From positions 1,488,001 to 1,552,000 of the forward strand of contig NZ_CP108046.1 in NCBI RefSeq assembly GCF_041435115.1: a stretch of 64,000 nt of DNA, in the 5' to 3' direction. The position numbers and the translations under genes are program-made. Of the stretch, positions 15,933-24,537 are shown one piece after another. Each line of letters begins with the position of its first letter. Position 1 is the stretch's first letter. The DNA comes from Streptomyces sp. NBC_00289. GTDB taxonomy: Bacteria; Actinomycetota; Actinomycetes; Streptomycetales; Streptomycetaceae. The notes beneath the pieces were generated by a model. It did no database searches, had not been told where the DNA came from, and saw only the letters and a list, made by a program, of their open reading frames with translations.

Positions 15933-16418
15933 GTGCGGAAGACCACTACCAGAATCCTCACCACCACTGCCGGCGTCGTCGGCAGCGTGCTCCTGGCCGC
16001 CGCGCCGGCCGGGGCCGCTCCCACCTGGCAGACGGTCTCCACCAACTCCAACTGGAGCTGCGCCCCCACCGTCGTCCACTCGGCCAAGGCCGGTGTCGGC
16101 TTCCAGGCCTGCCTGGTGCGCAACGCGGGCGACGACGCGCAGACGGTCCTGGTGGTCGTCAACAACTCGGGCTCCGACGTGACGATCTCGGGCACCGTCA
16201 CCTCCGACTTCGCCGCCGACGCGAGCTGTTCGACGTACACCCTGCCGGCCGGCCAGCGGCGGGGCTGCTTCGGTACGACCGCACACGTGCCGGACTGTCA
16301 GTACGGGGCCGGGATCCCCGACCCCGAGGAGCAGGTCTACGGCGGTGCCGTGCGCCTCACCGTCAACGGCGTGGCGAACTCCATGAACTCCCCGAAGACC
16401 GAATGCCTCCCCATCTGA
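15933..16418 (+). CDS. Small secreted protein of unknown function
   Basis: The 161-residue product has a clear Sec signal (MRKTTTRILTTTAGVVGSVL, cleavage after about residue 29 at AGAA). The mature part of about 130 residues has six cysteines (including SNWSCAPT, FQACLVRNAG, DASCSTYTL, RRGCFGTT and PDCQYG), which suggests disulfides, and beta-strand-rich sequence (TVLVVVNNSGSDVTISGTV). I do not recognise a family. A GTG start with GGGAG upstream is used. It sits between two tachylectin-hydrolase genes, with strong terminators on both sides, so it is transcribed alone, probably from the AT-rich patch around 15865-15885. Its context suggests a wall or extracellular function, which is inference. 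Confidence 0.8.
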   Translation: MRKTTTRILTTTAGVVGSVLLAAAPAGAAPTWQTVSTNSNWSCAPTVVHSAKAGVGFQACLVRNAGDDAQTVLVVVNNSGSDVTISGTVTSDFAADASCSTYTLPAGQRRGCFGTTAHVPDCQYGAGIPDPEEQVYGGAVRLTVNGVANSMNSPKTECLPI

Positions 16419-16437
16419 GAACCCCGAACACGCCGAA

Positions 16438-16476
16438 ACGGGCGGTGCCCCCTCGAACCGAGGGGGCACCGCCCGT
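16438..16476. terminator. Bidirectional terminator between convergent secreted-protein genes
   Basis: Arms ACGGGCGGTGCCCCCTC (16438-16454) and GAGGGGGCACCGCCCGT (16460-16476) form a perfect 17-bp stem with a 5-base loop, between the stops at 16418 and 16495. Confidence 0.92.
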
Positions 16477-16494
16477 CGCACCTTCGCCGCGGCG

Positions 16495-17682
16495 TCAGTA
16501 CCAGTTGTTCGCCTGCCAGAAGTTCCACGCGTCGCACGGGGAGCCGTAGCGGCCGTCGATGTAGCTCAGCCCCCACTTGATCTGGGTGAGGGGATTCTCC
16601 TTCCAGTCGTCGCCCGCGACGTCCATCTTGGAGGCGGGCAGCGACTGCGGGATTCCGTAGGCGCCGGAGGACGGGTTGGTCGCGTTCCAGCGCCAGTTGC
16701 TCTCGTGGTCCCAGAGAGTCTCCAGGCAGGCCCACTGCGCGGAGGTGGCCCAGGACGCGTCCTTGTTGTTCATCATCTGCCGGCCTGCGGCCTTGACCTC
16801 GGTGATGTTGTCGCGGTCGACCGTGTCCGTGGTGGTGGTGCACGTGTAGGTGCCCGGCTGGGCGGACAGCAGCTTCTGCGTCCAGCCGCTCGTGTTGACC
16901 GGATCGTCCAGGTGGTACGAGATGTCGGAGCCGGAGCCGTCGGTCGGGTTGGCGTCCTTGTACCAGTACATGGCACCGGTCGCGAGGCGCCCGTAGTAGA
17001 GGCCGCCGCCGGGCGAGACCATCTGGTTGAAGCCCGACCAGCCGGAGGACTTCAGGGAGTTGGCCTTCCAGGAGCCCGCGCCGGAGATCGTGTAGTCGAG
17101 CAGCCGCCCGTCCTCCGTGGTGGCCCCGAGCCGGTCGTCGCCGGTGGCTGTGAGGGTCTTGAGGACGAACCCGGTGTCGATCTCGGTGCGCACGCCGATG
17201 TGCTGGGAGCCGGCGGGCTTGTCCTCGGTCACGTTGTAGCGCAGCAGCAGGCCAGCGGCAGTGGTGCCGTAGAGGTGGCCGTGACCGTCGTAGGTCAGCT
17301 TGTCGTGGGTCCAGCCGCTGTCGGCTATCTTCACCGGTGCGTTCAGCAGGGCGAGGTTGCTGCTGTTGGTCTTGACGTCGACGCGGTAGAGGGCACCGGA
17401 GGTCGACGTGACCAGCACGGTGTTGAAGTTGAGCGTCGCCATGGCCTTCGGCTCGAAGCCGAGGTCCGGGCCGACGAGCACCTTGGCGAGGTTTCCGGTG
17501 GCGGGGTTGATGCTGCTGAAGGTCAGCCTGCCGTCGTCGAGGACGCCGTAGATGTTGACGCCGCCCGAGCAGGTGGTGGCCGCTTCGGCGGTGGGGGCCG
17601 TCACCGCGAGGAGTCCGGTGGTCAGCACGCCGGCGGTCAGCAGGCCTGCTGCTCTGCGGCCGTTCTTACGGATGTTCTTCAC
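16495..17682 (-). CDS. Secreted tachylectin-domain protein with lytic transglycosylase-like domain
   Basis: The 395-residue protein has a Sec signal (cleavage near residue 34, TAEAA) and a tachylectin-like beta-propeller (about 38-280) very similar to the paralogue at 14466: VNIYGVLDDGRLTFS, KAMATLNFNTVLVTSTSGALYRVDV and GGGLYYGRLATGAMYWY. The C-terminal 90 residues differ entirely. CLETLWDHESNWRWNATNPSSG with GAYGIPQSLPASKM and IKWGLSYIDGRYGSPCDAW is an SLT/transglycosylase-like pattern, E327 being the likely catalytic acid. It should bind glycan and cut peptidoglycan glycan strands extracellularly. The repeat-peptide gene lies 132 bp upstream on the same strand, so co-transcription is possible. 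Confidence 0.87.
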   Translation of the reverse strand: MKNIRKNGRRAAGLLTAGVLTTGLLAVTAPTAEAATTCSGGVNIYGVLDDGRLTFSSINPATGNLAKVLVGPDLGFEPKAMATLNFNTVLVTSTSGALYRVDVKTNSSNLALLNAPVKIADSGWTHDKLTYDGHGHLYGTTAAGLLLRYNVTEDKPAGSQHIGVRTEIDTGFVLKTLTATGDDRLGATTEDGRLLDYTISGAGSWKANSLKSSGWSGFNQMVSPGGGLYYGRLATGAMYWYKDANPTDGSGSDISYHLDDPVNTSGWTQKLLSAQPGTYTCTTTTDTVDRDNITEVKAAGRQMMNNKDASWATSAQWACLETLWDHESNWRWNATNPSSGAYGIPQSLPASKMDVAGDDWKENPLTQIKWGLSYIDGRYGSPCDAWNFWQANNWY

Positions 17683-17814
17683 TTCTTGGTCCCCCCGGGA
17701 CAGTGGCGATCGGACAGGCGGTGGGAAAGCAGACAGGCATGGGGAAGGGCAGACGGGCAGCGCGGACAGGCTCCGGAAAACGTCGTCGGTGACCCGTGCG
17801 TGGCGGCGGGCGGG

Positions 17815-18012
17815 CTACTGCCAGCCGGCGTCCGCCGGGGCGACCTGCCAGCCGGCGTCGGCCGGGGCGACCTGCCAGCCGGCGTCGGCCAGAACGGAGG
17901 AAGAGACCGCCGGCCCGTCCGTCTCGGAAGGGGACACGAGGGCCGGGGCGGCGAGGGAGGTGACGAGAAGAGAGGCGACCGCGGCGGCCTTGGCGAGACG
18001 AGTGCGCAGCAT
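17815..18012 (-). CDS. Short exported peptide with C-terminal ADAGWQVAP repeats
   Basis: The 65-residue product begins MLRTRLAKAAAVASLLVTS, a basic then hydrophobic signal sequence with likely cleavage near residues 25-30. A Ser/Pro-rich linker leads into ADAGWQVAP twice and a final ADAGWQ at the C-terminus. The frame has GGAAGGAA upstream of the ATG and good coding bias. The repeat is encoded by a 27-bp tandem repeat. After signal cleavage the mature part would be a peptide of about 35 residues that could be processed into identical short units. Such multi-copy tails are seen in secreted signalling peptides and in some RiPP precursors, but no maturation enzyme (YcaO, lanthionine synthetase, radical SAM) is adjacent. 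I do not recognise a named family. The neighbouring unknown gene and divergent regulator may be partners. Confidence 0.72.
   Translation of the reverse strand: MLRTRLAKAAAVASLLVTSLAAPALVSPSETDGPAVSSSVLADAGWQVAPADAGWQVAPADAGWQ
17818..17889 (-). repeat. 27-bp tandem repeat encoding ADAGWQVAP
   Basis: Two full 27-bp units (17818-17844 and 17845-17871, one mismatch) and an 18-bp partial third (17872-17889) form the 3' end of the peptide gene. The unit is a multiple of three, so copy-number change would add or remove whole peptide units. Confidence 0.9.
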
Positions 18013-18201
18013 GGCTGTTTCCGTTCCTTCCGGGCTGAAGTGCGGTGTCCGGTTTTCCTCGCGTTCCGCGGTGACGCTCGGTGTGGCCGGTGCTCAGTAG
18101 CTTCGTCGCAGCTCAGGCCCGTGAGAAGGGTTCACGGCTGGACGGAAAGGGCCTTGGACTGATGCGTCCACGCGGGCCGCGTCGGTCCACCCGACGCCGC
18201 G

Positions 18202-18510
18202 TCAGTCCACCGGTTGGGGCAGGAAGGCCGGCGGCAGCAGCGGCACGCCCGCCGAGGTCATGCTCGCCGCACCCAACTGCGGTACCTCGCGCAGCAGTCG
18301 GCCGCAGACCTGGACGGCCCGCTCCTCCGCCTCCTCCAGCACACCGGCCAGCAGATAGAAGCCGAGGGTGAGCCCGGACGCGGAGCGGGGATGTACGGCG
18401 ACATGCTCGACACGGTCGCCGGGCACGATGGCGGATCGCACCACGGCCCTGATGTTCGCGGGCAGTTGTTCACCCGTGGGCAGTTCCAGATGCGCGTGGA
18501 CGAGGTACAT
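18202..18510 (-). CDS. Conserved-looking hypothetical protein upstream of the repeat peptide
   Basis: The 102-residue protein starts MYLVHAHLELPTGEQLPANI and has no signal or membrane segment. Its sequence alternates predicted strands and helices: VPGDRVEHVAVHPRSASGLTLGFYLLAGVLEEAEERAVQVCGRLLRE. The pattern of about two strand-helix units with an EEAE helix suggests a small alpha/beta (ferredoxin-like) fold, perhaps a dimeric binding domain. I cannot name a family. It is on the strand of the peptide gene, 189 bp upstream, and is divergent from the LuxR-type regulator, so the three genes form a plausible unit. The ATG at 18510 is the first methionine followed by coding-like sequence; the longer frame to 18558 runs into the promoter region. 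Confidence 0.7.
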   Translation of the reverse strand: MYLVHAHLELPTGEQLPANIRAVVRSAIVPGDRVEHVAVHPRSASGLTLGFYLLAGVLEEAEERAVQVCGRLLREVPQLGAASMTSAGVPLLPPAFLPQPVD

Positions 18511-18548
18511 GCGCTCCAGCGTCTCAACGGATGCTGTCAGCAACCCCG

Positions 18549-18562
18549 GTCCACACATGGAC
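18549..18562. promoter_or_regulatory. Palindrome in the divergent regulator/hypothetical promoter
   Basis: GTCCA and TGGAC arms with 4 bases between lie 39 bp upstream of the hypothetical gene start and about 115 bp from the regulator start. GTCCAC half-sites recur near 18166, 18185 and 18205. This is a candidate site for the LuxR-type regulator, by position only. Confidence 0.4.
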
Positions 18563-18677
18563 GGTTGCGGCCACGGCCCATTGAGTCCCTGCCCTGTGAC
18601 GATCCCTCACCCTCTGCGAAGATCATCGGAGCACGGCAGACATCGTGTGAAGAACAACGGGGACAACGGGGAGACAC

Positions 18678-19673
18678 ATGCTGACCGCTCTCGGACTCGA
18701 CTCTGTCGCGGAGACCGTGTACCGCGCCATGCTCAGACAGCCGGCGGCCGGAGTCGCCGCCCTCGCAGACTCCGTGGGGCTGTCCGGGGAGGAGGTGCGC
18801 GACGCCCTCGACACGCTGAGCGAGCTGGCCCTGGTACGCCCCGCCGCGGGGGACGCGGGCAGGCTGCGCGCGGTCTCCCCCGACATCGGGATGGAGATCC
18901 TCATGGCCCGGCAGCAGGCCCAGCTGGCGGCCCAACGACAGCGCCTCGAAGCCTCGCGGGCGGCCGCGGCCCAGCTCATCTCCGAGTACGCCGAGCTCCG
19001 TCCGGCCACCAGCCATCCGGGCGTGGAACAGCTGGTCGGCCTCGACCAGGTACGCGACCGGCTGGCCGTGCTGACCCGGGAGGTGACCGAGGAGTTCCTG
19101 ACCTTCGCCCCGGGCGGACCGCAGACCAGGGAGAACATGGCCGCGTCCCGGCCTCTCAACCAGGATCTGCTGAGCCGCGGGGTGCGCATGCGGACGATCT
19201 ACCTCGACAGTGTCCGCAGCAACCGGCCCACCGTCGAGCACGCCGACTGGCTGGCCCGGCTGGGTGGCCTCGTCCGTACGGTGCCGTCCCTGCCGACGAG
19301 GATGATCCTCATGGACCGGCGGACCGCCATGATCTCGGTGAGCAGCGACGACACGGCCGCCGGAGCGGTCCTGCTGACCGGGCAGGGAACGCTCACCGCG
19401 CTGTACGCGCTCTTCGAGACCACGTGGGAGACCGCGCAGCCGCTGGGCGAGGGCGTCCCCACCGACCCGAACGGGCTCACCGGCCAGCAGGCGACCGCCC
19501 TGCGCCTGCTGGCGGAGGGGCACACGGACGAGACGATCGCCAAGCGGCTCGGGGTGTCGCACCGCACGGCCCGGCGGATCGCCTCCGAGCTGATGGAACG
19601 CCTCGGCGCCCGCAGCCGCTTCGAGGCCGGTGTCCGCGCCGTCCAGCAGGGCTGGCTCCCGCCCCGTCCCTGA
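18678..19673 (+). CDS. TrmB/LuxR-type regulator (winged helix plus C-terminal LuxR HTH)
   Basis: The 331-residue protein has an N-terminal winged-helix domain resembling TrmB (about 1-70; VYRAMLRQPAAGVAALADSVGLSGEEVRDALDTLSELALV). A central domain (about 100-250) resembles the phospholipase-D-like sugar-sensing region of TrmB proteins. The C-terminal LuxR-type helix-turn-helix (about 268-325) reads TGQQATALRLLAEGHTDETIAKRLGVSHRTARRIASELMERLGARSR. This architecture is frequent in Streptomyces. The strong GGGGAGAC ribosome site supports the ATG. It is divergent from the hypothetical protein and repeat peptide, which are its likeliest targets. No phosphorylation domain is present, so it probably senses a small molecule or peptide directly. 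Confidence 0.88.
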   Translation: MLTALGLDSVAETVYRAMLRQPAAGVAALADSVGLSGEEVRDALDTLSELALVRPAAGDAGRLRAVSPDIGMEILMARQQAQLAAQRQRLEASRAAAAQLISEYAELRPATSHPGVEQLVGLDQVRDRLAVLTREVTEEFLTFAPGGPQTRENMAASRPLNQDLLSRGVRMRTIYLDSVRSNRPTVEHADWLARLGGLVRTVPSLPTRMILMDRRTAMISVSSDDTAAGAVLLTGQGTLTALYALFETTWETAQPLGEGVPTDPNGLTGQQATALRLLAEGHTDETIAKRLGVSHRTARRIASELMERLGARSRFEAGVRAVQQGWLPPRP

Positions 19674-19783
19674 CCTGCCCCGTCGCGAACGCCACGAGCC
19701 GCCCCTCCCTTCTCGGCATGCCGTTGTCAGTGCCCCCGGATAGTCTCCGCAGCACTGACCCGAACACCGCGAAGGGAACCTCG

Positions 19784-20203
19784 ATGGCCTCGCGACTCAA
19801 CCCGTACCTCAGCTTCGACGGCGACGCCCGGGCGGCGATGGAGCTCTACCGGGAGATCTTCGGCGGCACGCTGAGACTCAACACCTACGGGGAGTTCGGC
19901 CAGCCGGACTCACCGGTCGCCGACCGGATCATGCACGGCATGCTGGAGGCGCCGAACGGCTTCACCCTGATGGGCGCCGACGTCCCGCCGGACATGGAGC
20001 ACAACCCCGGCAACAGCTTCGCCGTGAGCCTGAGCGGCGACGACGACGCCGAGCTGCGCGGCTACTGGGAGAAGCTGTCCGCCGGCGGCTCGGTGTCCGT
20101 CCCGTTGGAGAAGCAGATGTGGGGCGACGTGTTCGGCATGTGCACGGACCGGTTCGGCATCCCGTGGATGGTGAACATCGGCCGGGCACAGGGCCAGGAC
20201 TGA
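19784..20203 (+). CDS. PhnB-like VOC-fold protein
   Basis: The 139-residue protein begins MASRLNPYLSFDGDARAAMELYREIFGG, the typical opening of PhnB/YjdN-like glyoxalase-superfamily proteins. It contains RIMHGMLEAPNGFTLMGAD and ends WGDVFGMCTDRFGIPWMVNI, the conserved metal-side strand. No enzymatic activity is established for most members. The ATG at 19784 is preceded by GAAGGGAA. It follows the LuxR-type gene after 110 bp on the same strand but is probably unrelated. Confidence 0.9.
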   Translation: MASRLNPYLSFDGDARAAMELYREIFGGTLRLNTYGEFGQPDSPVADRIMHGMLEAPNGFTLMGADVPPDMEHNPGNSFAVSLSGDDDAELRGYWEKLSAGGSVSVPLEKQMWGDVFGMCTDRFGIPWMVNIGRAQGQD

Positions 20204-20355
20204 GCCCGGCCGGCACCGCCCGGCCCGCACCGCCGGTCCGGCCGGCAGGGCGCCGTACAGCGGGTGCCCGACCCGCAGGCACTCGCTGACGCGGAATGCG
20301 ACGGTCCGGCCCCGGGCCCTCGGCCTCCACGGTCCCTACCGGACAATGTCGTGGC

Positions 20356-21543
20356 ATGAGGATCTCGCAGCGCGCCCAGTCCATCGCGCCCTTCTACGCC
20401 ATGGAGTTCGGCAAGCAGGCCGCCGCCCTGGAGACCCAGGGGCAGCACGTCGCCAAACTCAGCCTGGGCGAACCCGACTTCGGGGCACCCCCGGCCGTCC
20501 TCACGGCGATGCGCGAAGCCATGGACGGCAGGCCCCTCACCTACACGGCGGCGCTCGGCCTGCCCGCCCTGCGACAGGCGATCGCGGGCTTCTACGCGGA
20601 CCGGCACCGCGTCGAGGTCGATCCGGCCCGGGTGGTCGTGACCGCAGGCGCCTCCGCCGCGCTCGTGCTGGCCACCGCCGCGCTGGTCGACCCCGGTGAC
20701 GAGGTGCTCATCGCGGACCCGTCGTACCCGTGCAACCGGCAGATCGTCGAGAGCTTCGGCGCCCGCGTCACCCTGGTCCCCACCACCGCCGCGTCCCGAT
20801 ACCAGCTGGACACGGCCGCCGTACGCACGTCCTGGACGGACCGCACACGCGGCCTCATGATCGCCACTCCCTCCAATCCGACGGGTACCTCGGTGCCGGC
20901 GGCCGAGCTGGCCGCCCTGTGCGCTCTCGCCCGCGAGCGCGAGGCCTGGCGTCTGGTGGACGAGATCTATCTCGATCTCAGCGACCCCGACGCCGCCGGC
21001 CGGCCCCCGCGCAGCGCCCTCTCGCACGACCCCGACGCCGTCGTCGTCAACAGCTTCTCGAAGTACTTCGGCATGACCGGCTGGCGGCTCGGCTGGTGCG
21101 TCGTCCCCGAAGCCCTCGTACCGGCCCTGGAACGGCTGGCCCAGAACTATTTCCTCTGTGCCTCCGCGCCCGCCCAGCAGGCCGCCCTGGCCTGCTTCAC
21201 CCCCGACTCCCTCGCCGTCTGCGAGGCCCGCCGCGCCGAGTTCGCCGAGCGCCGCGCGCTCGTCCTGGCCGGCCTGGAGCGGATCGGCCTGCCGGTCCCC
21301 GTCCCGCCCGACGGCGCGTTCTACGTCTACTTCGACGTCAGCGGCACCGGCCTCACCTCGTGGGAGTTCTGCGGCCGGGCCCTGCGGGAGGCGCACGTCG
21401 CTCTCACCCCGGGCAGGGACTTCGGGGCGGCCACGGCGGAGACCCACGTCCGCCTGTCGTACGCGGCGTCGGCGGAGGACCTGCGAGAGGGCATCGCACG
21501 TCTGGGGACGTTCGTGTCGACGCTGGACGGCGCCACGCGGTGA
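20356..21543 (+). CDS. PLP-dependent class I/II aminotransferase
   Basis: The 395-residue protein has the complete fold-type I layout: SLGEPDFGAPPAVLTAMREAM at the N-terminus, VTAGASAALVLATAAL at the PLP phosphate site, and ATPSNPTG with N174. VDEIY has D202, and the Schiff-base lysine is K236 in NSFSKYFGMTGWRLGW. It resembles AspC/ArAT-like enzymes that exchange amino groups between aspartate, aromatic or branched amino acids and 2-oxoglutarate. The substrate is not predictable. The ATG at 20356 gives the family start (MRISQRAQSIAPFYAMEF). Its 3' end faces a methyltransferase gene. Confidence 0.93.
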   Translation: MRISQRAQSIAPFYAMEFGKQAAALETQGQHVAKLSLGEPDFGAPPAVLTAMREAMDGRPLTYTAALGLPALRQAIAGFYADRHRVEVDPARVVVTAGASAALVLATAALVDPGDEVLIADPSYPCNRQIVESFGARVTLVPTTAASRYQLDTAAVRTSWTDRTRGLMIATPSNPTGTSVPAAELAALCALAREREAWRLVDEIYLDLSDPDAAGRPPRSALSHDPDAVVVNSFSKYFGMTGWRLGWCVVPEALVPALERLAQNYFLCASAPAQQAALACFTPDSLAVCEARRAEFAERRALVLAGLERIGLPVPVPPDGAFYVYFDVSGTGLTSWEFCGRALREAHVALTPGRDFGAATAETHVRLSYAASAEDLREGIARLGTFVSTLDGATR

Positions 21544-21617
21544 AGTCCGGGATCAACCGGCTGAGGAGGCGGCGGGCCGTCGCCACGAGGCCGACAAGTG
21601 CCTTCGAGCGCCGGGGA

Positions 21618-22361
21618 TCAGCGTGCGGGTTCGGATCGGTACACGGAGACGTGGGACCGCGACTCGGCGGTGAACTCGGCACCGGTCCAGTCCGCATGCC
21701 GGGTTTCCAGGTCGAGTCCGGCCAGCTGCGCCATGAGATCGAGTTCGGCGGGCCAGATGTAGCGGTGCGGGCTGCGCGTCAGCCGTGCCTGTCTGGTCTC
21801 GCCGAAACGGATGTGGTGCGACACGACCTGCTGGCGCAGGACGTCATAGGTGTCCAGGCCGATGTAGCCGGGGTCGGACTGCCAGACGGTGGCGGTCTGG
21901 CCCGGTGGCAGCTTGCGCAGCTCAGGCACCCAGAGCTCGATCACGAACCGGCCACCGGGCGCGAGATGACGGGCGGCGTTGCGGAAGCACTCGACCTGCT
22001 CGGCCTGGGTGAGCAGGTTCGAGATCGTGTTGTACACGAGGTAGACGAGGCTGAACCGGCCGGGTGCGACCGTCGTCGCCATGTCACCGATGACCACCGG
22101 GATCGTCGCCTCGTCGGCCTTGGTGCGCAGTTGCTCCACCATCGGCAGTGACAACTCGACACCGGTGACCGGGACTCCTCGCGCGGCGAGCGGAACCGCC
22201 ACCCGGCCGGTACCGATGGCGAACTCCAACGCCGCTCCGTCGCCAGCGAGTTGGGCGAGGCGGTCCACTGCCGGTTCCAGGACCGCGGGTTCGAACATGC
22301 CGGACCCGGGCGTGTCGTAGCGCTGCGCGGCCTCGGTGTCCCAGATCTCGTCCTGTTCCAT
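21618..22361 (-). CDS. Class I SAM-dependent methyltransferase
   Basis: The 247-residue protein begins MEQDEIWDTEAAQRYDTPGSGMF. It has motif I as ALEFAIGTGRVAVPLAARGV (about 43-62), an acidic post-I residue in VTGVELS, and later FSLVYLVYNTISNLLTQAEQVECFRNAARHLAPGGRFVIELWVP (motifs II/III). This is the Methyltransf_25-like class common in Streptomyces, of unknown substrate. The ATG at 22361 is chosen because MEQDEIWD matches the family start; a frame to 22427 is longer but not conserved in appearance. Confidence 0.9.
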   Translation of the reverse strand: MEQDEIWDTEAAQRYDTPGSGMFEPAVLEPAVDRLAQLAGDGAALEFAIGTGRVAVPLAARGVPVTGVELSLPMVEQLRTKADEATIPVVIGDMATTVAPGRFSLVYLVYNTISNLLTQAEQVECFRNAARHLAPGGRFVIELWVPELRKLPPGQTATVWQSDPGYIGLDTYDVLRQQVVSHHIRFGETRQARLTRSPHRYIWPAELDLMAQLAGLDLETRHADWTGAEFTAESRSHVSVYRSEPAR

Positions 22362-22475
22362 TCCGCCAACGGTCGCCGCCGCGCCGGGGGCATGTCCAAT
22401 GGATATTCGTGGCTCGGCCAACTCCATCCGTCGGCCCCCAGCTCGCCCGCCCGCAGCGCGGGAGGCGGGCTCGCG

Positions 22476-24359
22476 TCAGGTGAGCGCGGCCCGTTCCTTC
22501 GCGGCTCGTACGGCCGCGGAGAGGCTTTCGATGTCGTACGCCCCGTGATGCCGGCGTCCGTTGACGAAGAACGTCGGTGTTCCGGAGACACCGCTGAGGT
22601 CGGCGGACTCCACGTCCTCGGCGACGCGCGAGGCGCCGGTGTGCTCGCGCAGGGCTTTGCGGAACCGGTCGGTGTCGAGTCCCAGTTGCCCGGCATAGCG
22701 GATGAGGTCGATGGCCGTGAGGTCGCCCTGGTGGGTCATCAGCAGGTCGTGCATGTCCCAGTACCTGCCCTGGTCGGCTGCCGCTTCGGCGGCCTCGGCG
22801 GCGAGTTGGGCGTGGGGGTGGACGTCTTCGAGGGGTAGGTGCCTCCAGACGTAGCGGACGTCTCCGAAGTCGGCGAGCAGTTCGCGGACGACGGGTTCCG
22901 CGAGCCCGCAGTAGGGGCATTCGAAGTCGCCGTACTCGACGACCGTCACGGGGGCGTCGAGCGGTCCGCGGATGTGGTCCCGCTCGTTGTCGACCGGCAC
23001 GGCCAGGTCGATGATCCACTCCCCGGTGCCGAGCAGGGCGCGGCTGCGCGAGCGTCCGGGAAGGAGCCCGATGACCCAGGTGACGGCCCAGGTCATGGCG
23101 AACGAGCACACCACGGCGCTCAGGATGCCCACCTTGGCCTGGGCGAGTTGTTCCCCGGAGAAGGCGAGCGTTCCGATGAGGAGGGACACGGTGAACCCGA
23201 CTCCGGCGATGGATCCGCCGGCGAGTGTCGCTCCCCACCCGACCGGTGGGTGCAGACGGCCGCGGCTGAGCCGTGAGACCAGCCAGGAGACGCCGAAGAT
23301 GCCCACCGGTTTGCCGAGCACGTAGCCGAGGAGAATGCCGAGGGTGATGGGCGAGGCGAAGGCGTCGGCGAGCTGGCCGGCGCTGACCGTGATGCCGGCG
23401 TTGGCGAGGGCGAACAGCGGCACGATGACGAAGCTGGTCCAGGGGTGGTACAGGCGTTGCAGCCGCTCGTTCGGGGACAGCGCGGAGGCGAGTCCGAGCC
23501 GCACCTCGCGTTCGAGTTCGGGCGTCGGCTGTTCCCGGAAGAGACGGAACAGGCCGCTCGCGCGCTCGAGGTCGCTGCGGCTGGCCGGGTAGGCGTAGGT
23601 GAGCAGGCCCATGGCCAGGCCGACGACCACCGGGTCCACGCCGGACTCCAGCAAGGCCACCCAGGTTGCCGTGGCCAGCAGCCCGTAGACCGCGCCTCGC
23701 CGGACTCCCGTCGCGCGCACCAGGAGGATCAGGCCGAACAGCCCGAGCGCCGCCAGGAGGGCCGGCCACTGGATGTGGCCGCTGTAGGCGACGGCGATGA
23801 CGACCAGGGCCACGAAGTCGTCGACCACGGCCACGGTGAGGATGAAGATGCGCAGCCCGCCGGGAAGACGGTTGCCGAGCAGTGCCAGCATGCCCAGGGC
23901 GAAGGCGGTGTCCGTCGACATCGCCACCCCCCAGCCGTGCAGGGAGGAGTGCCCGGCGTTGACGGCGAGGTAGACGGCGACCGGAACGACCATTCCACTG
24001 ATGCCGGCCAGCAGCGGGAGGGTGACACGGCTGCGTTCGCGCAGTTCGCCCATGTCGAACTCGCGCCGGGCCTCGAGGCCGACGACGAAGAAGAACAGTG
24101 TCATGAGGCCGCTGTTGACCCATTCACGCAGGTCCAGGGAGACCCCCGCGGAGCCCAGGCTCACCGACAGGTGGGTGTGCCAGAACTCCTCGTACGCGTG
24201 CGGGCCGAGGTTCGCCCAGGCCAGGGCGGTGATCGCGGCGAGGAGAAGGATGAGGGCGCTGCCCGTCTCGGTTCTGAGGAAGTCGCGCAGGGGGGTGCGC
24301 ATGTCGTTGCCGCACTCGGTCCGGCCGGACAGGTTGGGGGACGCTGGCGGCATGCTCAT
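22476..24359 (-). CDS. nhaA: NhaA Na+/H+ antiporter fused to a DsbA-like thioredoxin domain
   Basis: The 627-residue protein has an NhaA part (about 20-440): [35 protein letters not shown], the ion-binding aspartate pair D180-D181 in [11 protein letters not shown], and the C-terminal [19 protein letters not shown]. It exchanges Na+ for H+ across the membrane for pH and salt homeostasis. A DsbA-like domain follows (about 450-620) with CPYC at 481-484 in [17 protein letters not shown] and the cis-Pro loop [10 protein letters not shown]. NhaA-DsbA fusions are known in actinobacteria; the thioredoxin part should be extracytoplasmic or membrane-apposed, with an unknown client. M20 is an alternative start. 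Confidence 0.93.
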   Translation of the reverse strand: MSMPPASPNLSGRTECGNDMRTPLRDFLRTETGSALILLLAAITALAWANLGPHAYEEFWHTHLSVSLGSAGVSLDLREWVNSGLMTLFFFVVGLEARREFDMGELRERSRVTLPLLAGISGMVVPVAVYLAVNAGHSSLHGWGVAMSTDTAFALGMLALLGNRLPGGLRIFILTVAVVDDFVALVVIAVAYSGHIQWPALLAALGLFGLILLVRATGVRRGAVYGLLATATWVALLESGVDPVVVGLAMGLLTYAYPASRSDLERASGLFRLFREQPTPELEREVRLGLASALSPNERLQRLYHPWTSFVIVPLFALANAGITVSAGQLADAFASPITLGILLGYVLGKPVGIFGVSWLVSRLSRGRLHPPVGWGATLAGGSIAGVGFTVSLLIGTLAFSGEQLAQAKVGILSAVVCSFAMTWAVTWVIGLLPGRSRSRALLGTGEWIIDLAVPVDNERDHIRGPLDAPVTVVEYGDFECPYCGLAEPVVRELLADFGDVRYVWRHLPLEDVHPHAQLAAEAAEAAADQGRYWDMHDLLMTHQGDLTAIDLIRYAGQLGLDTDRFRKALREHTGASRVAEDVESADLSGVSGTPTFFVNGRRHHGAYDIESLSAAVRAAKERAALT

Positions 24360-24537
24360 TCCTTGATTCTCCCGCCCGTGGGGGCCGAGTGCCGGAAAGC
24401 CGTGACGCTTCGCGGGAGATGTCGTGCCGGGACGGCCGGACCGGGACCACGTGGTGCGACGCGCTGCCGCGGCGCGCGGTCCGCCATGCCCGTGACTCCT
24501 GCCGGCTCTGCTGTGAGCCGTGGGAACGCCTCGCGGA

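Noticed and set aside
17815..18012. Assignment of the repeat peptide to a specific known RiPP class
   Set aside because: No YcaO, lanthionine synthetase, radical SAM or protease gene adjoins it, and I cannot recall a class with this repeat securely enough to name it.
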